A stretch of 64,000 bases of DNA from Aestuariibacter sp. (GCA_017794925.1 CP051238.1:1635960-1699959), one strand, 5' to 3'; positions 26,577 to 36,140 are shown, counted from the first letter of the stretch. A program made the numbers and translations. Notes: generated by a model from the sequence alone, not told the origin.

Positions 26577-27513
26577 AAATATCTCGGCCGGTATGATAAG
26601 TAGATTCTGTCTCATCGACAATAACTTCCTGCATTTTGGGCACATTTCCATACTGCCAGCTTGCGACTGCGGCGTCTAATATATCCGATACAGTACTGCC
26701 CTGAACGGCAGATAGCCCCAAAAAGTTCAACGCACGTAACAGGTTATGCTCAGGTGACGTGATATCCAGCGCGCGTGCATGATTTTGCTTACTTAATTTA
26801 CGGCCTGTTTCGGTGGCTGCGACGGGAATATGTGCATAGGTTGGAATTTGAGCATCCAGTTGATGATAAAGGGTCAGATGCGCTGCCGTTGTGTCCAGTA
26901 AATCACTGCCCCTGACTATGTGTGTCACGCCCTGAGCGATGTCGTCCACCACAACAACCAGATTATAGCTGTATATACCATCACGTCGTTGTAGCAGCGT
27001 GTCTTCAAGGGCATGGGGTTCAGACACGGTAACGTGCCCTAAAATGTTGTCAGTAAACGAGGCTGTCATACCGCTACAACACAAGCGCACGGCATTATTA
27101 GACAAGGGGAGCTCTGCTTGTCGGCACGTTCCTGGATAAACACCACCGTGCTGACGAATGAGTTTGCGGGTGCAGCGGCAGCCATAAACAACTTGCTTTT
27201 CATTTAACGCGTCAATTACTGCCTTATAGACAGACAGGCGTTGTGACTGGTACCACACATCACCATCCCACTGGAGACCATGTGCGAGAAGGCATTGCTT
27301 AATAAGCTCATCTGCACCACCTACACAACGTGGCTGGTCGATGTCCTCTATGCGAAGTAGCCAATCTCCCTTATTCGCTTTTGCATCAAGGTAACTGGCC
27401 AGTGCCGCAATGAGCGAGCCAAAATGCAGAGGACCTGTGGGCGATGGGGCAAACCTACCGACGTACCGGGTATGGGGTGGTGGGGGAGAAAATAGCGAAA
27501 GAGAGTCCTGCAT
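26575..27513 (-). CDS. gluQ: Glutamyl-Q tRNA(Asp) synthetase
   Basis: 312 residues from ATG 27513. A truncated GluRS lacking the anticodon-binding half; it glutamylates queuosine at position 34 of tRNA(Asp). GRFAPSPTGPLHFGSLIAALASYLDAK carries the HIGH-like site, LLRIEDIDQPR follows, zinc ligands are in YGCRCTRKLI and GTCR, and KLSKQNHA replaces KMSKS. TTG 27543 would add ten unconserved residues. Sits between dksA and pcnB as in E. coli. Confidence 0.95.
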   Translation of the reverse strand: MQDSLSLFSPPPPHTRYVGRFAPSPTGPLHFGSLIAALASYLDAKANKGDWLLRIEDIDQPRCVGGADELIKQCLLAHGLQWDGDVWYQSQRLSVYKAVIDALNEKQVVYGCRCTRKLIRQHGGVYPGTCRQAELPLSNNAVRLCCSGMTASFTDNILGHVTVSEPHALEDTLLQRRDGIYSYNLVVVVDDIAQGVTHIVRGSDLLDTTAAHLTLYHQLDAQIPTYAHIPVAATETGRKLSKQNHARALDITSPEHNLLRALNFLGLSAVQGSTVSDILDAAVASWQYGNVPKMQEVIVDETESTYHTGRDI

Positions 27514-27583
27514 CACAAGGGTGAAGCAACAGTAAATTGACAAAGCCCCAGCCTGCTATGATAACAGGCCGGTGCTACAAGGG

Positions 27584-28033
27584 TTAACCTTGTAGCTGCT
27601 TCTCTTTAATTTCTGCCATGGTTTTGCAGTCAATGCATAAATCTGCAGTGGGTCTGGCTTCCAAACGGCGAATTCCGATTTCGATACCACATGAATCGCA
27701 GAAGCCGAAATCATCTTCTTCTATACGTTTCAGTGTTTTTTCAATCTTTTTAATTAGCTTGCGTTCGCGATCTCGCGTTCTAAGCTCAAGACTAAATTCC
27801 TCTTCCTGAGCTGCACGGTCAACCGGGTCGGGAAAGTTCGCTGCCTCATCTTTCATATGAGTCACGGTGCGATCCACTTCTTCACGCAACTGATTACGCC
27901 AGGCCTTCAGTATTAAACGAAAATGCTCCATTTGAGCATCGTTCATATACTCTTCGTCGTCTTTTGGCTGATACGGGGTGAGCCCGGCAAGTGCCAAAAG
28001 GCCAAGGGATTTGGTTTCTTTCTCAGCTGGCAT
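27584..28033 (-). CDS. dksA: RNA polymerase-binding transcription factor DksA
   Basis: 149 residues, near the E. coli 151. Acts with ppGpp on RNA polymerase through the secondary channel. Coiled-coil arms surround the tip [14 protein letters not shown] with both acidic tip residues; the zinc finger [25 protein letters not shown] has all four cysteines. GGAGAAG precedes the ATG. First gene of the conserved dksA-panC string. Confidence 0.98.
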   Translation of the reverse strand: MPAEKETKSLGLLALAGLTPYQPKDDEEYMNDAQMEHFRLILKAWRNQLREEVDRTVTHMKDEAANFPDPVDRAAQEEEFSLELRTRDRERKLIKKIEKTLKRIEEDDFGFCDSCGIEIGIRRLEARPTADLCIDCKTMAEIKEKQLQG

Positions 28034-28245
28034 GTGCCACTTCTCCTACACTACGACACCCTAAATGTCCTGAAATAAACGGTTATCTATAACAGAATAG
28101 TGTTGTACAGGCAACGTAAAGTGTCTTTGACTGATTACAGTGCGCGTTTCCTATTAATCGCACACTCTTTTGCTGTACCGCAAGGTACGGGCTTTTTCAG
28201 CAAGCCGCAAATATGACGTTCATTTGGTAAAAATCAACTCTTTTT

Positions 28246-28950
28246 TTACAAAATAACTGGGAGTGTTTGATTTATAGTGATTTTTTCTTCGCTCATTTTA
28301 CAGCCCACAGCCAGTATCTGAACGCCGGCGGCAACCGCATCGACCACGGCATCTGCATAGGAGGGATCTATGTGGCGGGCTACGCTGACCTGCTCAATGG
28401 CACTGTGCTGTACACAAAATAGCAAGCAGGTGCTGATGCCCGACCTGGCAAGCTCTGCCAGTCCGAGTACATGTTTTGTGCCTCGGGTGGTTACTGCATC
28501 CGGGAAATAGCCCTGACTTCCCTCTGCCAGGGTAACGGACTTTACTTCCACATAGCAAAGAGAGCCCGTCTCCTGAGTCAGGCAAAAGTCGAACCTTGAC
28601 TGTCCATCAGGGGACTTTACTTCACGGCGTATTGTTTGCAGATTTTCAAAAAGTGGGTGAATACCTTGCGCTATGGCTTCGTTGGCCAGGGTATTGGCGT
28701 GTTGAGTATTTACCCCTATCCATTGCTGTTGCGGGGTGACAGCCATCTCCCATGTGAACTTTAGTTTACGTTTTGGATTATTTGCCGGGCTTACATATGC
28801 TGTAAAGCCCGGTTCCGCGCACCCTGTCATAGCCCCTGTGTTAGGGCAGTGAGCGGTAATCTCCTCGCCGGAATCGAGTAAAATATCGGCAAAAAAACGC
28901 TTATATCGACGAATGAGTGTGCCGCGTAGCAAAGGTGAAGTAAACTGCAT
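28246..28950 (-). CDS. sfsA: Sugar fermentation stimulation protein homologue SfsA
   Basis: 234 residues from ATG 28950 (MQFTSPLLRGTLIRRYKRF), exactly the E. coli length; the frame extends 20 codons further upstream but that part overlaps pepB and is not conserved. Family hallmarks: CPNTGAMTGCAEPG, RFDFCL, CYVEVKSVTLAEGSQGYFPDAVTTRGTKH. The EVK and RxDF residues belong to a PD-(D/E)XK nuclease-like fold; the physiological role is unsettled. Divergent from pepB with only 34 bases between starts, so the promoters must overlap coding sequence. Confidence 0.95.
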   Translation of the reverse strand: MQFTSPLLRGTLIRRYKRFFADILLDSGEEITAHCPNTGAMTGCAEPGFTAYVSPANNPKRKLKFTWEMAVTPQQQWIGVNTQHANTLANEAIAQGIHPLFENLQTIRREVKSPDGQSRFDFCLTQETGSLCYVEVKSVTLAEGSQGYFPDAVTTRGTKHVLGLAELARSGISTCLLFCVQHSAIEQVSVARHIDPSYADAVVDAVAAGVQILAVGCKMSEEKITINQTLPVIL

Positions 28951-28984
28951 AGGAAGAATCACGTTATAAAACATGAGGATCATT

Positions 28985-30271
28985 ATGACTGACATGCAAG
29001 TGAAGATCACGGATACCGCCGCTGATCAAAGCTGGGGCGAAAAAGCCGTGCTGAGTATTTCCGGAAATCAGGCCAGTATTCACATCAGTGAACATCAGGA
29101 CCGACTGAGAGTTATTCGCCGCGCCGCCCGTCAACTGGATAGCATGGGCATACCGGTAGTGGCTCTTGTTGATACGTGGGAAAAAAATGAGCAATGGGCG
29201 TTTGCCGGTAGTTATACCCGCGCATTCAAGCCGGGCAAAATCGTATTTTGTGATAACAGCGATAAAGCCGAGCTGGAAAAGGCATTTTCCGCTTTACTGT
29301 TCACTCGTAAACTGATCAACGATACGCCTGAGGTGCTCTCGCCGATGGCACTGGCTCAACGTGCAGCTGACTGGTTAAAGTCATTGGCCCCTGATGCAAT
29401 AAGTTATCAATTGGTAACAGGTGAAGCACTACAAGCTCAGGGTTGGACAGGAATTTACAATGTAGGACGGGGCAGTGATCGCGAACCGGTGTTCCTGCAA
29501 TTGGATTACAACCCGTCCGGCGCAAGTGACTCTCCTGTTTCAACAGCATTGGTCGGCAAAGGCATTACGTTTGACAGCGGTGGTTACAGTATGAAGTCGA
29601 GCGAAGGTATGCTTGACATGAAATGTGATATGGGTGGCGCTGCTACCGTGACGGGCGCACTGGGACTGGCGATTATGCAGGGGCTCAACAAACGCGTGAA
29701 GTTGTTCCTGTGTTGCGCAGAAAACCTGGTGAGTGGTCACGCCTACAAATTAGGCGATATCCTGACCTATAAAAACGGGACCACAGTTGAAATTGTGAAT
29801 ACCGATGCAGAAGGCAGGTTGGTGCTTGCTGATGGACTTATTGCGGCGGTGGAGTCTCAGGCAAAGTACATCGTGGATGCGGCAACGCTGACCGGCGCAG
29901 CGACGGTTGCGCTGGGTTATGACTATCATGCTGTATTCAGTTTGAATTCGGAATTGTCGCAAACATTACTGAGAGTCGCTGATAAAGAGCAAGAAAAGTT
30001 CTGGCCGCTACCGCTTGAAACCTGGCATCAGGACCGTTGTCCTTCATCGTTTGCAGATACTGCAAACTCGCGGGCTCAAAAAGGCGGTGGTGCAGGTGGC
30101 GCATCAAACGCGGCAGGGTTTCTGTCCCGTTTTGTAACGGGCAATGAGCAAGGCTGGTTACATCTGGATTTGGCCGCTGCATACCACGGTAGTGCAAATG
30201 CAGAGATGCCTGCGGGCGGCACCGGAGCCGGCATTAAAACGCTGGCGGCGTTTCTTCGTGCCGAAGGGTAA
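28985..30271 (+). CDS. pepB: Aminopeptidase B (M17 leucyl aminopeptidase family)
   Basis: 428 residues from ATG 28985 (GAGGA five bases upstream); E. coli PepB is 427. Removes N-terminal residues from short peptides. Metal and active-site motifs are intact: VGKGITFDSGGYSMKSSEGMLDMKCDMGGAATV (catalytic Lys and metal Asp), and the M17 signature NTDAEGRLVLADGL. Wording is closer to PepB than to PepA. A possible upstream ATG at 28973 would place the ribosome binding site inside the gene. Confidence 0.95.
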   Translation: MTDMQVKITDTAADQSWGEKAVLSISGNQASIHISEHQDRLRVIRRAARQLDSMGIPVVALVDTWEKNEQWAFAGSYTRAFKPGKIVFCDNSDKAELEKAFSALLFTRKLINDTPEVLSPMALAQRAADWLKSLAPDAISYQLVTGEALQAQGWTGIYNVGRGSDREPVFLQLDYNPSGASDSPVSTALVGKGITFDSGGYSMKSSEGMLDMKCDMGGAATVTGALGLAIMQGLNKRVKLFLCCAENLVSGHAYKLGDILTYKNGTTVEIVNTDAEGRLVLADGLIAAVESQAKYIVDAATLTGAATVALGYDYHAVFSLNSELSQTLLRVADKEQEKFWPLPLETWHQDRCPSSFADTANSRAQKGGGAGGASNAAGFLSRFVTGNEQGWLHLDLAAAYHGSANAEMPAGGTGAGIKTLAAFLRAEG

Positions 30272-30286
30272 GTGACAAACAGGGAT

Positions 30287-30315
30287 ACCGACCCCAATGT
30301 AAAAAGTGGGTCGGT
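30287..30315. repeat. Hairpin between pepB and the small HTH gene
   Basis: ACCGACCC (30287-30294) and GGGTCGGT (30308-30315). No T-run on either side, so a terminator is only possible, not shown. Confidence 0.45.
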
Positions 30316-30333
30316 TATCAATGAGGTCGATGT

Positions 30334-30534
30334 TTAAATTCCGCCCAAGCGTTCGGCCAGTGACTTATACTTTTCAACATCAGAGCGATCAAACAGAGGG
30401 TTACCTTCCTGGTCTTTATCTTTAGCAACCAGTAAACTTTCTCGCTGTAATCGCTCAACACGAATTTCTTGTACGTTCAGGAAGTCAGCAACTTCCCCGA
30501 CTGTCATTAGGCTCATTTTTGCTACCTGTGTCAT
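30334..30534 (-). CDS. Small helix-turn-helix DNA-binding protein (MerR/excisionase-like)
   Basis: 66 residues. LMTVGEVADFLNVQEIRVERLQRESLLVAKDKDQEGNPLFDRSDVEKY follows the winged-helix pattern of the MerR N-terminus and excisionases: TVGEVADFL helix, recognition helix, then a wing with NPLFDRSDVEKY. No effector domain. No integrase or phage gene is nearby, so a chromosomal regulator is more likely than an excisionase. Convergent with pepB. Confidence 0.75.
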   Translation of the reverse strand: MTQVAKMSLMTVGEVADFLNVQEIRVERLQRESLLVAKDKDQEGNPLFDRSDVEKYKSLAERLGGI

Positions 30535-30681
30535 TTTAAGTAGGTAAAGTAAAGCGCAAAAAGAACCATTTGTGAATAAAAAGTTAACAGGAACGCGTTG
30601 CTAATCAAGGTAACATCTGAATTTCAGTTTGTTCAGTGTTTAACAGCAGTGAAGAATTAGAATCAATTTAAGAGGTAATAA

Positions 30682-31278
30682 ATGGACACCTGGTCGGCTG
30701 CGGTGATGTTATTTTTGATTATGGATCCATTGGGTAATTTACCGATCTTCATGTCGGTATTGAAAATGATTGAGCCTAAACGCCGCAAGTTCATCCTGAT
30801 TCGGGAATTGTTGTTTGCACTGGTGATTTTGTACCTGTTTTTATTCAGCGGGCAGGCTTTACTGGACTTTCTGAATATTCAGCAGGAAACCGTCAGCATT
30901 GCGGGCGGGATCATTTTATTCCTGATCGCGTTAAAAATGATTTTCCCGGTAAAAGGCACCAGTCCAATTGGTTTAGCCGCGGGGGAAGAGCCGTATATTG
31001 TGCCGCTGGCTATTCCAATGATAGCTGGTCCTTCTACGTTGGCTGCGCTCATTTTATTGTCTAATCAAAGCCCGGATCGCATGGGTGACTGGGCCTTGGC
31101 ATTGGGTGCTGCTTGGGTAGTTAGCGCTGCTATTTTGCTTTTTTCTGGTGTGTTTCATCGTATACTTGGCGAAAGAGGTCTGGCGGCTATGGAGCGCCTG
31201 ATGGGCATGATTCTGGTGATGATTGCGATACAAATGTTTTTAAACGGCGTAGGTACTTACTTTTCTCAGGTAAGTTAG
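30682..31278 (+). CDS. yhgN: MarC-family membrane protein YhgN
   Basis: 198 residues (E. coli YhgN 197), six hydrophobic segments. FLIMDPLGNLPIFMSVLK at the start, GGIILFLIALKMIFP, and VPLAIPMIAGPSTLAALILLS in the middle are MarC/UPF0056 hallmarks. Transport function in the family is not established. Followed 16 bases later by the DUF416 gene. Confidence 0.93.
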   Translation: MDTWSAAVMLFLIMDPLGNLPIFMSVLKMIEPKRRKFILIRELLFALVILYLFLFSGQALLDFLNIQQETVSIAGGIILFLIALKMIFPVKGTSPIGLAAGEEPYIVPLAIPMIAGPSTLAALILLSNQSPDRMGDWALALGAAWVVSAAILLFSGVFHRILGERGLAAMERLMGMILVMIAIQMFLNGVGTYFSQVS

Positions 31279-31293
31279 CCCCGGAGATGTATT

Positions 31294-31872
31294 TTGAAAA
31301 AGAAACTGTCCACATTTGCTCAGGTTCGGGCACTGGAAGGCAGAAACGCTGTAGCATTCAGCGTGGCACTGCTGGATAGAATGGTGCCAAATTATCAGTT
31401 GTTTTGTGAAGTCACTGAATTTGGTGAGCCTGAGGTGCTTACTCACTGCCTGAATTTAATGTGGGAAACACTGGGTAATCCAAAAAGTAAGGTTAACTTT
31501 GGGATCCAACTGGAAAAAGTCGAAGAAGCGACTCCTGACACCAGTGATTTTGATACTTACGGTGTTTATCCTGCGATCGACGCAGCTATCGCGATGTCGG
31601 CAACAATAAACCTCATACTCAAAGACGATCCTCAGGGGGCGGTTGTGGTGAGCAAGCTATCTCAGGGGAGTGTTGAGGCTTACTTACTGGCAACAGAGGA
31701 AGCGACGGATGACACGGTGAAGTCTCATCCGCTGATGGAATTTGAAATCGCCATTCAGCAAGAGTTGTTGGACGCGGTACAAAGCGATATGCCTTGGTTA
31801 GAAAAACTCAAAACGTTAAAAGACATCGCTGCCAGTGAGGGTATTAGCAATATTGGCATTGCCCGGGATTAG
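31294..31872 (+). CDS. yjaG: DUF416 family protein, YjaG-like
   Basis: 192 residues. TTG start with GGAG seven bases upstream (31283-31286). Soluble, acidic; RNAVAFSVALLDRMVPNY and YPAIDAAIAMSATINLIL match the YjaG/DUF416 family, whose role is unknown. Probably co-transcribed with yhgN. Confidence 0.88.
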   Translation: MKKKLSTFAQVRALEGRNAVAFSVALLDRMVPNYQLFCEVTEFGEPEVLTHCLNLMWETLGNPKSKVNFGIQLEKVEEATPDTSDFDTYGVYPAIDAAIAMSATINLILKDDPQGAVVVSKLSQGSVEAYLLATEEATDDTVKSHPLMEFEIAIQQELLDAVQSDMPWLEKLKTLKDIAASEGISNIGIARD

Positions 31873-31898
31873 TCATCAACAAACTTAACCGCCGGTTA

Positions 31899-32483
31899 TC
31901 AGGCGGTAAGCAAATAGTAACTTAGCTGTCCGGTGTGCTTTTGTTTAAGCACACTCAGCCCCTGCGGTAGCTTCAATTGGGGCGCGTTTGCTTCCTGCTC
32001 CACATAAATCTTCGCGTCTTTCGCAATCAGATCGTTACTTTGCAGCGCTGCTAAGGTCGGATTCACCAAATCGTGTTGAAAAGGAGGGTCAATGAATATT
32101 ACGTCAAAGGAATGTGTTAACCCGGCAAGCACCTGTAACGCATCGCCCTGATGAACGGTGGCCTGCGCTTTTAATAAGGTCAGGTTCTTTTTCAACTGGT
32201 TCACAGCCTGGCCGTTTTTCTCGATAAACGTCGCTTCGCTGGCATAGCGGGATAATGACTCCAGCCCCAATACCCCTGAACCGGCGAAGACATCCAGTAT
32301 TTTTGCATCCTGGATATCGGCCATTAACCAGTTAAATAATGTTTCACGGGTACGATCAGTACTTGGTCGTAACCCTTCGGCATCGAGCACAGGCAAGCGC
32401 CGCCCCCGCCATTGTCCGCTGATGATTCTGACGCTGCCGCTTCGCCCTGTTTGTCGCTGAGATTTTTTTGCTACTCGATTCAT
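31899..32483 (-). CDS. rsmD: 16S rRNA (guanine-966 N2) methyltransferase RsmD
   Basis: 194 residues. RIISGQWRGRRLPV and LRPSTDRTRETLFNWL at the N-terminus, SAM site LDVFAGSGVLGLESLSR, and catalytic IDPPFQ (DPPF motif, about 130-135). Divergent from ftsY with 93 bases between, as in E. coli. Confidence 0.96.
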   Translation of the reverse strand: MNRVAKKSQRQTGRSGSVRIISGQWRGRRLPVLDAEGLRPSTDRTRETLFNWLMADIQDAKILDVFAGSGVLGLESLSRYASEATFIEKNGQAVNQLKKNLTLLKAQATVHQGDALQVLAGLTHSFDVIFIDPPFQHDLVNPTLAALQSNDLIAKDAKIYVEQEANAPQLKLPQGLSVLKQKHTGQLSYYLLTA

Positions 32484-32576
32484 TGTGCCAGAGAATGTTA
32501 TTATTCGCCGATATTGATTCTATTTGTATCCAGTTTACCGCACAAAGCGGATTCTCAGTAAGGATTTGTCAAAACT

Positions 32577-33791
32577 ATGTCTAAACTTTTTGGCTGGTTG
32601 AACAAGAAAAAGCCCGAAGAAACATCATCAAGTGAAGTGCCTGCAACCGAGCCAGCAGCAGAGTCTGTCGATAAGACGCCGGAAGTTGATGCCCCCATTG
32701 CTGACACGATTGTCGAACCAGCAGCGCAACCAGAGGTGGCTAAGAGCAATGGGCCGTCAGAGGCTGAGCCTGAAGATAATGCCGTTCCGGAACCCGACGC
32801 TCCCCCTGCACCTCCAGTGGAAGTGGTGAAGCCCGAAGAAGAGAAAAAGTCATTCTTTGGGCGGCTGAAAGCCAGCTTGTCTCGCACCAAAGCAAATCTG
32901 GGTAGTGGGATTGTCAGTCTGTTTAAAGGTAAAACTATAGACGACGACCTTTATGAAGAGTTGGAAACGCAGTTGCTTGTTGCCGACGTGGGGATGGATA
33001 CAACCGGCAAAATTATCAGACAGCTCACTGAACAGGCTAAAATATCTCAACTGAAAGATGGCGATGCACTGTATGAGCTGCTCAAAGGGCAACTCAAGCA
33101 GATGCTGCAGAATGTGGATAAACCGCTTCCAGACGTCATCGCTCAGCACGACAGCAGCGAAGGACCTTTTGTGATCCTGATGGTGGGTGTGAATGGTGTC
33201 GGTAAAACGACTACCATCGGCAAGCTGGCCAAGCAATTCCAGCAAGATGGTAAAAAGGTCATGCTGGCCGCCGGTGACACCTTCCGTGCAGCGGCAGTAG
33301 AGCAGCTTCAGGTGTGGGGAGAGCGGAACAATATACCGGTAATAGCCCAGCCAACGGGGTCTGACAGTGCATCGGTGTTATTTGATGCCTTGCAATCAGC
33401 CAAAGCACGCGGTATTGATATATTAATCGCTGACACCGCCGGGCGATTGCAAAACAAAGATAACCTGATGGAAGAACTGAAAAAAGTTGTTCGGGTAATG
33501 AAGAAAATTAATCCGTCTGCCCCACATGAAGTGATGCTGACGCTAGATGCGGCCACAGGTCAGAATGCCGTTAGTCAGGCCAGGTTATTTAATCAGGCTG
33601 TAGGACTTAGTGGCATTACACTAACTAAGTTAGACGGCACTGCAAAAGGTGGCGTGATTTTCGCCATAGCCGATCAGTTTGGCATTCCTATCCGTTACAT
33701 CGGTGTCGGGGAAGGCATAGACGATTTGCGTCGCTTCAATGGTGATGAATTTATCGAAGCGTTATTTGCTGAGGCGGAAAAAAGCGAGTAA
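32577..33791 (+). CDS. ftsY: Signal recognition particle receptor FtsY
   Basis: 404 residues. The acidic, Ala/Pro-rich A domain (about 10-95) is low complexity and mediates membrane contact; the N domain follows, then the G domain with GVNGVGKTT (204-212), DTFRAAAVEQL, DTAGRLQNK, TKLDGTAKGG and IGVGEGIDDLRRF. Receives SRP-ribosome complexes at the membrane. Heads the ftsY-ftsE-ftsX cluster. Confidence 0.97.
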   Translation: MSKLFGWLNKKKPEETSSSEVPATEPAAESVDKTPEVDAPIADTIVEPAAQPEVAKSNGPSEAEPEDNAVPEPDAPPAPPVEVVKPEEEKKSFFGRLKASLSRTKANLGSGIVSLFKGKTIDDDLYEELETQLLVADVGMDTTGKIIRQLTEQAKISQLKDGDALYELLKGQLKQMLQNVDKPLPDVIAQHDSSEGPFVILMVGVNGVGKTTTIGKLAKQFQQDGKKVMLAAGDTFRAAAVEQLQVWGERNNIPVIAQPTGSDSASVLFDALQSAKARGIDILIADTAGRLQNKDNLMEELKKVVRVMKKINPSAPHEVMLTLDAATGQNAVSQARLFNQAVGLSGITLTKLDGTAKGGVIFAIADQFGIPIRYIGVGEGIDDLRRFNGDEFIEALFAEAEKSE

Positions 33792-33828
33792 GCACGAAAA
33801 CAACAATAATCAGTAGTCAGGATCAACG

Positions 33829-34512
33829 ATGATCAGATTTGAGCAGGTAAGCAAAACGTATCCCGGTGGTCAGCGGGCATTGTCTAAAGTTGACTTCCAT
33901 ATTGCGCAGGGTGAAATGGCGTTTTTAACCGGCCACTCCGGTGCCGGGAAAAGTACACTGCTTAAACTGATTAGCATTATGGAGCGTCCTACCGTAGGAC
34001 GCGTACTGATTAATGGCCATGACCTGAATGTCATTAAACGTCGCCAAATTGCCTATATCCGACGCGATATTGGCATGATCTTCCAAAGTCATCAGTTATT
34101 AATGGAAAAGACAGTGTTCGATAATGTCGCACTGCCATTGGTGATTGAAGGCTATTCACACAAAGAAATCAGTAAGCGCGTTGAAGCCGCTTTGGAAATG
34201 GTGGGCCTTCGCAGTAAGGCGCGCAATTTACCCATCACGCTTTCTGGTGGTGAACAGCAGCGGGTGGGGATCGCGCGGGCCGTGGTGAATAAGCCGCCCT
34301 TATTATTAGCGGATGAGCCAACCGGTAACCTGGATCCAAAATTGTCGATGGAAATTGTACGTTTGTTTGAAGACTTCAATCAGGCCGGTGTGTCAGTGTT
34401 GATCGCCACCCACGACTTGGGTTTAATTGCCCGTATGAAGTACCGCACTCTGACCCTGAAAAACGGTAAAATGATCACCGATGGCTTAACCGAAGATGAG
34501 GACTTGCTATGA
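33829..34512 (+). CDS. ftsE: Cell division ATP-binding protein FtsE
   Basis: 227 residues. Walker [13 protein letters not shown] (Lys41), Q-loop MIFQSHQLL, signature [14 protein letters not shown], Walker [14 protein letters not shown]-loop ATHD. Works with FtsX to activate periplasmic cell-wall hydrolases at the septum. Overlaps ftsX by four bases (ATGA). Confidence 0.97.
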   Translation: MIRFEQVSKTYPGGQRALSKVDFHIAQGEMAFLTGHSGAGKSTLLKLISIMERPTVGRVLINGHDLNVIKRRQIAYIRRDIGMIFQSHQLLMEKTVFDNVALPLVIEGYSHKEISKRVEAALEMVGLRSKARNLPITLSGGEQQRVGIARAVVNKPPLLLADEPTGNLDPKLSMEIVRLFEDFNQAGVSVLIATHDLGLIARMKYRTLTLKNGKMITDGLTEDEDLL

Positions 34513-35489
34513 GTATCTTGTTTAAGGGCCGCAGTCAGGGAGCCAGCGAGCGAAAAATCAATTTCCTGCAGCGTATTGTCATGTTTTTTGTTAATCACGT
34601 CAGGCAGGCGCTGGGGAGTCTGGGTGAACTATGGCGCCAGCCAGCAGCCTCATTGATGACCATCGGCGTATTAGGATTAAGCATCACCTTGCCCAGTACG
34701 CTGTACATCCTGGTTAAAAATACTGAGAAAATCAGTGCAGGCTGGGAACAGGCTGCTGAGATCTCATTATTTCTTAAGCCGGGTACGTCAGCGGGAAGTG
34801 CACAGCAACTATTAACCCGTTTACAAACCTGGTCTGAAATTGACCGTGTTGTGTATATTCCTGCCGATGATGCACTCGCCGAGTTTCAGCAATTATCCGG
34901 TTTGGGCGATGCGGTAAAATACCTTGAGTCCAATCCACTACCTGATGTTGTGTTGGTGACACCAAATGAGAAGCACGTCGCGCCCACGTCAGCCCGATTG
35001 TTACTAGAGAAGTTGCAGCGACAGCGCGAAGTCGACATTGGTAAGCTGGATATAGAGTGGCTGGAGCGTCTTTATCGATTCCTGAATATCGCCACTGAGT
35101 TAGTGACCATTATTGGCGCCTTGCTGTTTATTGCTGTCATTTTAATTGTGGGAAACACGATTCGCCTGAATATCCTTAACAAGCGGGATGAAATTCTGGT
35201 GATGAAACTGGTTGGTGCGACTGACAGCTTTATCCACCGGCCATTTTTATATACCGGTTTTTGGTATGGTCTGCTCGGTGGTGTGATTGCCTGGATGGCA
35301 GTGATCCTGATTTTGTGGTGGATGGATAGCAGTATTCAGGCTTTTGCTGCCTTGTACGATAAGAGTTTCCGTATCACTGGCTTAACCGGCTCTGCACTAC
35401 TCACCATGCTGGTATTGTCAGTATTACTGGGGCTGGTGGGCTCTTTGATTTCAGTACAGCGCCATGTAAGGGAAATTGAGCCCAAATAA
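34509..35489 (+). CDS. ftsX: Cell division membrane protein FtsX
   Basis: 326 residues. Cytoplasmic N-terminus, four TM segments (about 55-75, 200-225, 250-275, 298-318) and a large extracytoplasmic loop between TM1 and TM2, where SLFLKPGTSAGSAQQLL and the AEFQQLSGLGDAVKYLESNPLPDV region are typical. RLNILNKRDEILVMKLVGATDSFI is the FtsX-domain core. Confidence 0.96.
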   Translation: MSILFKGRSQGASERKINFLQRIVMFFVNHVRQALGSLGELWRQPAASLMTIGVLGLSITLPSTLYILVKNTEKISAGWEQAAEISLFLKPGTSAGSAQQLLTRLQTWSEIDRVVYIPADDALAEFQQLSGLGDAVKYLESNPLPDVVLVTPNEKHVAPTSARLLLEKLQRQREVDIGKLDIEWLERLYRFLNIATELVTIIGALLFIAVILIVGNTIRLNILNKRDEILVMKLVGATDSFIHRPFLYTGFWYGLLGGVIAWMAVILILWWMDSSIQAFAALYDKSFRITGLTGSALLTMLVLSVLLGLVGSLISVQRHVREIEPK

Positions 35490-35530
35490 TGATGGCGCGT
35501 GCAATTTTGCTATTGCGTAGAGTCTGACAG

Positions 35531-36112
35531 ATGAATTATCTGGCTCATCTGTTTCTGGCGAAACCCTCTCCTGACTCCTATTTGGGTAATTTACTTGGGG
35601 ATTTTCGTCGTGGCGTTGACGTCTCCCTTTACAATTGTGCTGTTCAGGCTGGATTAGCTAATCACCTGTTAGTTGACAAGTTTACCGATGCGCACCCTGT
35701 CGTATTATCGGCTAAACGAGCTATAAGCCAACAAAGGCGCAGGTTTGCAGGCATCATGCTGGATATTTGCTTTGATCACTTCCTGGTTCGGCACTGGGAG
35801 CGCTTTTCAGAAGAAACCATTGATACATTTACCCAACGTGTTTACCAGGGGTTATCCCAGAGGAAGAGTCAAATGCCCCCTCAAATGCAGCAAATGGTCA
35901 ACAGTATGACTACGCATAAATGGCTGGATGGCTATGGTGATTTTGCTCAATTAGAGGCGGTGCTGGAGCGCACGGCAAACCGTATTCGTTTTCGTCACTG
36001 CTTTCACGGTAGCATCAATGAAGTTGAAGCCCATTACGCGCAATTTGAAGCTGCATTTCTTACCTTCTTCCCTGCGTTGATAAAGCACGTCAGGCAACAT
36101 GGTCCTGAGTGA
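35531..36112 (+). CDS. acpH: Acyl carrier protein phosphodiesterase (DUF479)
   Basis: 193 residues, same as E. coli AcpH. MNYLAHLFLAKPSPDSYLGNLLGDFRRG is the family N-terminus, with NHLLVDKFTDAHPVV, FAGIMLDICFDHFLV metal-binding His/Asp pairs, and HKWLDGYGDF. It would remove phosphopantetheine from holo-ACP. In E. coli it lies elsewhere; here it is inserted between ftsX and rpoH. Confidence 0.92.
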   Translation: MNYLAHLFLAKPSPDSYLGNLLGDFRRGVDVSLYNCAVQAGLANHLLVDKFTDAHPVVLSAKRAISQQRRRFAGIMLDICFDHFLVRHWERFSEETIDTFTQRVYQGLSQRKSQMPPQMQQMVNSMTTHKWLDGYGDFAQLEAVLERTANRIRFRHCFHGSINEVEAHYAQFEAAFLTFFPALIKHVRQHGPE

Positions 36113-36140
36113 TAAAGATTCAACGGAATGGGAAAAGTGG

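Noticed and set aside
30334..30534. Excisionase of an integrated element
   Set aside because: Fold would fit, but no integrase, attachment repeat or phage gene is nearby.
31888..31907. ACCGCC/GGCGGT hairpin as a terminator between yjaG and rsmD
   Set aside because: It overlaps the rsmD stop codon and has no T-run on either strand.
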